Origin: Lates calcarifer
Lineage: Eukaryota; Chordata; Actinopteri; Centropomidae
Length of the DNA stretch: 64,000 bases
NCBI RefSeq assembly: GCF_001640805.2
Contig: NC_066856.1
Span: 2,985,937 to 3,049,936 of the forward strand
Direction: 5' to 3'
Both the position numbers and the translations under genes were made by a program. Position 1 is the stretch's first letter. Each line of letters opens with the position of its first letter. A model generated the notes under the pieces. It ran no database searches. It was given only the letters and a program-made list of their open reading frames with translations, and was not told the origin of the DNA. Shown piece by piece: positions 62,787 through 64,000 of the stretch.

Positions 62787-64000
62787 CTCCTATACATACA
62801 TAGCTGCAGCATATTAACCAAAAGATAATCCATGATAATCTGTGATAGACTTGATAACCACAGAAATTCTATATAAAATAAAAATTATACATTTCACATG
62901 TTCTTTCAGCCTATTTTTGAATATTGTCTCTGTTGGTAGCGACAGTAGAGGAGAGAGAGTCTTATGCAACAAACGTCCAAAGGTGGAATCAAAACTGTTC
63001 AGTTTTACTCTCATTTTACTCACTTTAGACAACCCTGCTCTTTCCTGCCAATCTGTTTTTTTGCCTGCCTGTGTGTCAGTTGCCTGGTGGGTGGGGCAGG
63101 GATTACCGGTGCCAACTGGGAGCACCTGGTCCGGGTGATCGCAGTCTACAAATCTCTGGCAGCTGCTGGCAGTCTCCCTCTCTCTCCTTCACTACAGGCA
63201 GCTTCTTAGATATGCTGTTTTAATTCTTTTCTTTTATTTTGTTTTCATGCACATCACCACACTCACACACTATCCCCTCTCTCATGCACATTCTACACTA
63301 CTGACTCCTCAGATCCCCCACACACCATGTGTTACTGAGCTTTTGTTATGCATTTCAGTAATCTCAGTTTATTTAATACATTACTTTGTTTAACTGCTGA
63401 AAATGGTGTGTTTCCCACTTTTGTCATGGCCTTACGAGCCAGACTCTGACACACTTGATATCTCAAATCCAATAAAAGGCATATAAAATTACATCATCCT
63501 TTCAGCAAGTATCTCTTGGCTGTAAAAAAGTGCAGCCGAAGTGGTCTTTCTATTCCCTGCTTGAAGTTTTGAAGTAACTTTGGCTCTATAGCTAGCAATA
63601 ATATACATTTCTGAAATATTTCTATATATGTACAGTGAGCCTCTAATCCTTTAACTGAACAGTTGATCTATCCAATCAGGCCCAGGTGTCAATCACATTG
63701 CATTTACAGAACTTAAATCCTAATCTTTGAAGGTAAAATACATGCTCAATGTGTGGTAAGAAATAAAGTTCCATCACTGGTTTTATAAATAACTAGCTAT
63801 CATTAGTTATTTGAATTTTTAAAAATACATTAAGAAAGCTGTGACCCTTACCATCTTTAATTTTTTATAAACTACAATGTACATGTGTAAATAGTGTACG
63901 GACTACTTTCTCTATATAAAAACAAACCACACACCTTAGATTACATAAACACTAAAGAGTGTGGCTGCACCACTACACACAGATAAAACACAAGTTATGC

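Larger units (their letters stand above)
55516..64000 (-). other. mpp7: mpp7 intron continuing off the window
   Basis: Everything to the right of the first visible exon. I searched for the exon that should encode the residues before GATI (a VKIIRLVKN-EPL-like segment) and for L27 helices and found neither, so this is intron of at least 8.5 kb. It holds TA and GT microsatellites, a perfect hairpin at 58169-58199, degenerate GGAT/GGCT repeats at 60520-60640 and a CA run near 62.76 kb. Confidence 0.75.

Noticed and set aside
55516..64000. L27 domain exons and the exon preceding GATI of mpp7
   Set aside because: No minus-strand segment encodes the expected EPL-ending PDZ start or L27 helices; candidate donors near 61.19 and 61.86 kb are preceded by unrelated or stop-containing sequence.
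1..64000. CRISPR arrays, rRNA or tRNA genes, bacterial operons or viral genes
   Set aside because: Both strands show vertebrate intron and intergenic texture; no such structures are present.

Overview
The window looks like a teleost fish chromosome, probably a percomorph. Genes are broken into short GT-AG exons in AT-rich introns, CA/GA/TA microsatellites are frequent, and there are fish-type DNA-transposon remnants: a hAT-like element with CAGGG-type ends at 21.4 kb and a fold-back repeat at 13.0 kb whose sequence I know from percomorph genomes. No bacterial, viral, rRNA, tRNA or CRISPR feature was seen.

One protein-coding gene can be supported. It is on the minus strand and reads from the right edge leftward. 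It is the C-terminal three quarters of a MAGUK p55 scaffold that I identify as Mpp7: PDZ (exons at 55.4, 54.8 and 54.1 kb), SH3 (52.0 kb), the basic HOOK linker (51.2 and 35.0 kb) and a guanylate-kinase-like (GUK) domain (35.0, 29.3, 25.7, 22.9, 21.1 and 14.8 kb). Eleven core exons join in frame to 427 codons plus stop, ending with residues SWTHS. The L27 exons and the promoter lie beyond position 64000. The low-coordinate 14.6 kb, downstream of a poly(A) signal at 14647-14652, holds no gene that I can support.

The most interesting content is in the 16-kb intron inside the HOOK linker. It holds three unannotated candidate microexons of 21, 15 and 33 nt (43544-43564, 43418-43432, 42467-42499). 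All have AG/GT borders, lengths divisible by three and the same phase as the flanking exon junction. Together they would insert 23 residues carrying eight acidic residues directly before the basic HOOK stretch. The two smallest have UGC motifs next to the 3' splice site, as in SRRM4-dependent neural microexons. The 33-nt exon gives an immediate TAG if it is spliced directly to the upstream exon, so it can only be used productively with one of the other two.

Layout: 1-14.6 kb intergenic with repeats, a small CpG cluster at 5.2 kb and a CpG-bearing block at 7.1-7.7 kb; 14.6-55.5 kb mpp7 exons and introns; 55.5-64 kb an intron of mpp7 that continues off the window. Other notable structures are a fold-back element at 49.0-49.6 kb, a 14-bp homeodomain-type palindrome at 33.9 kb, a perfect 13-bp hairpin at 58.2 kb and a purine tract of about 340 bp at 39 kb.
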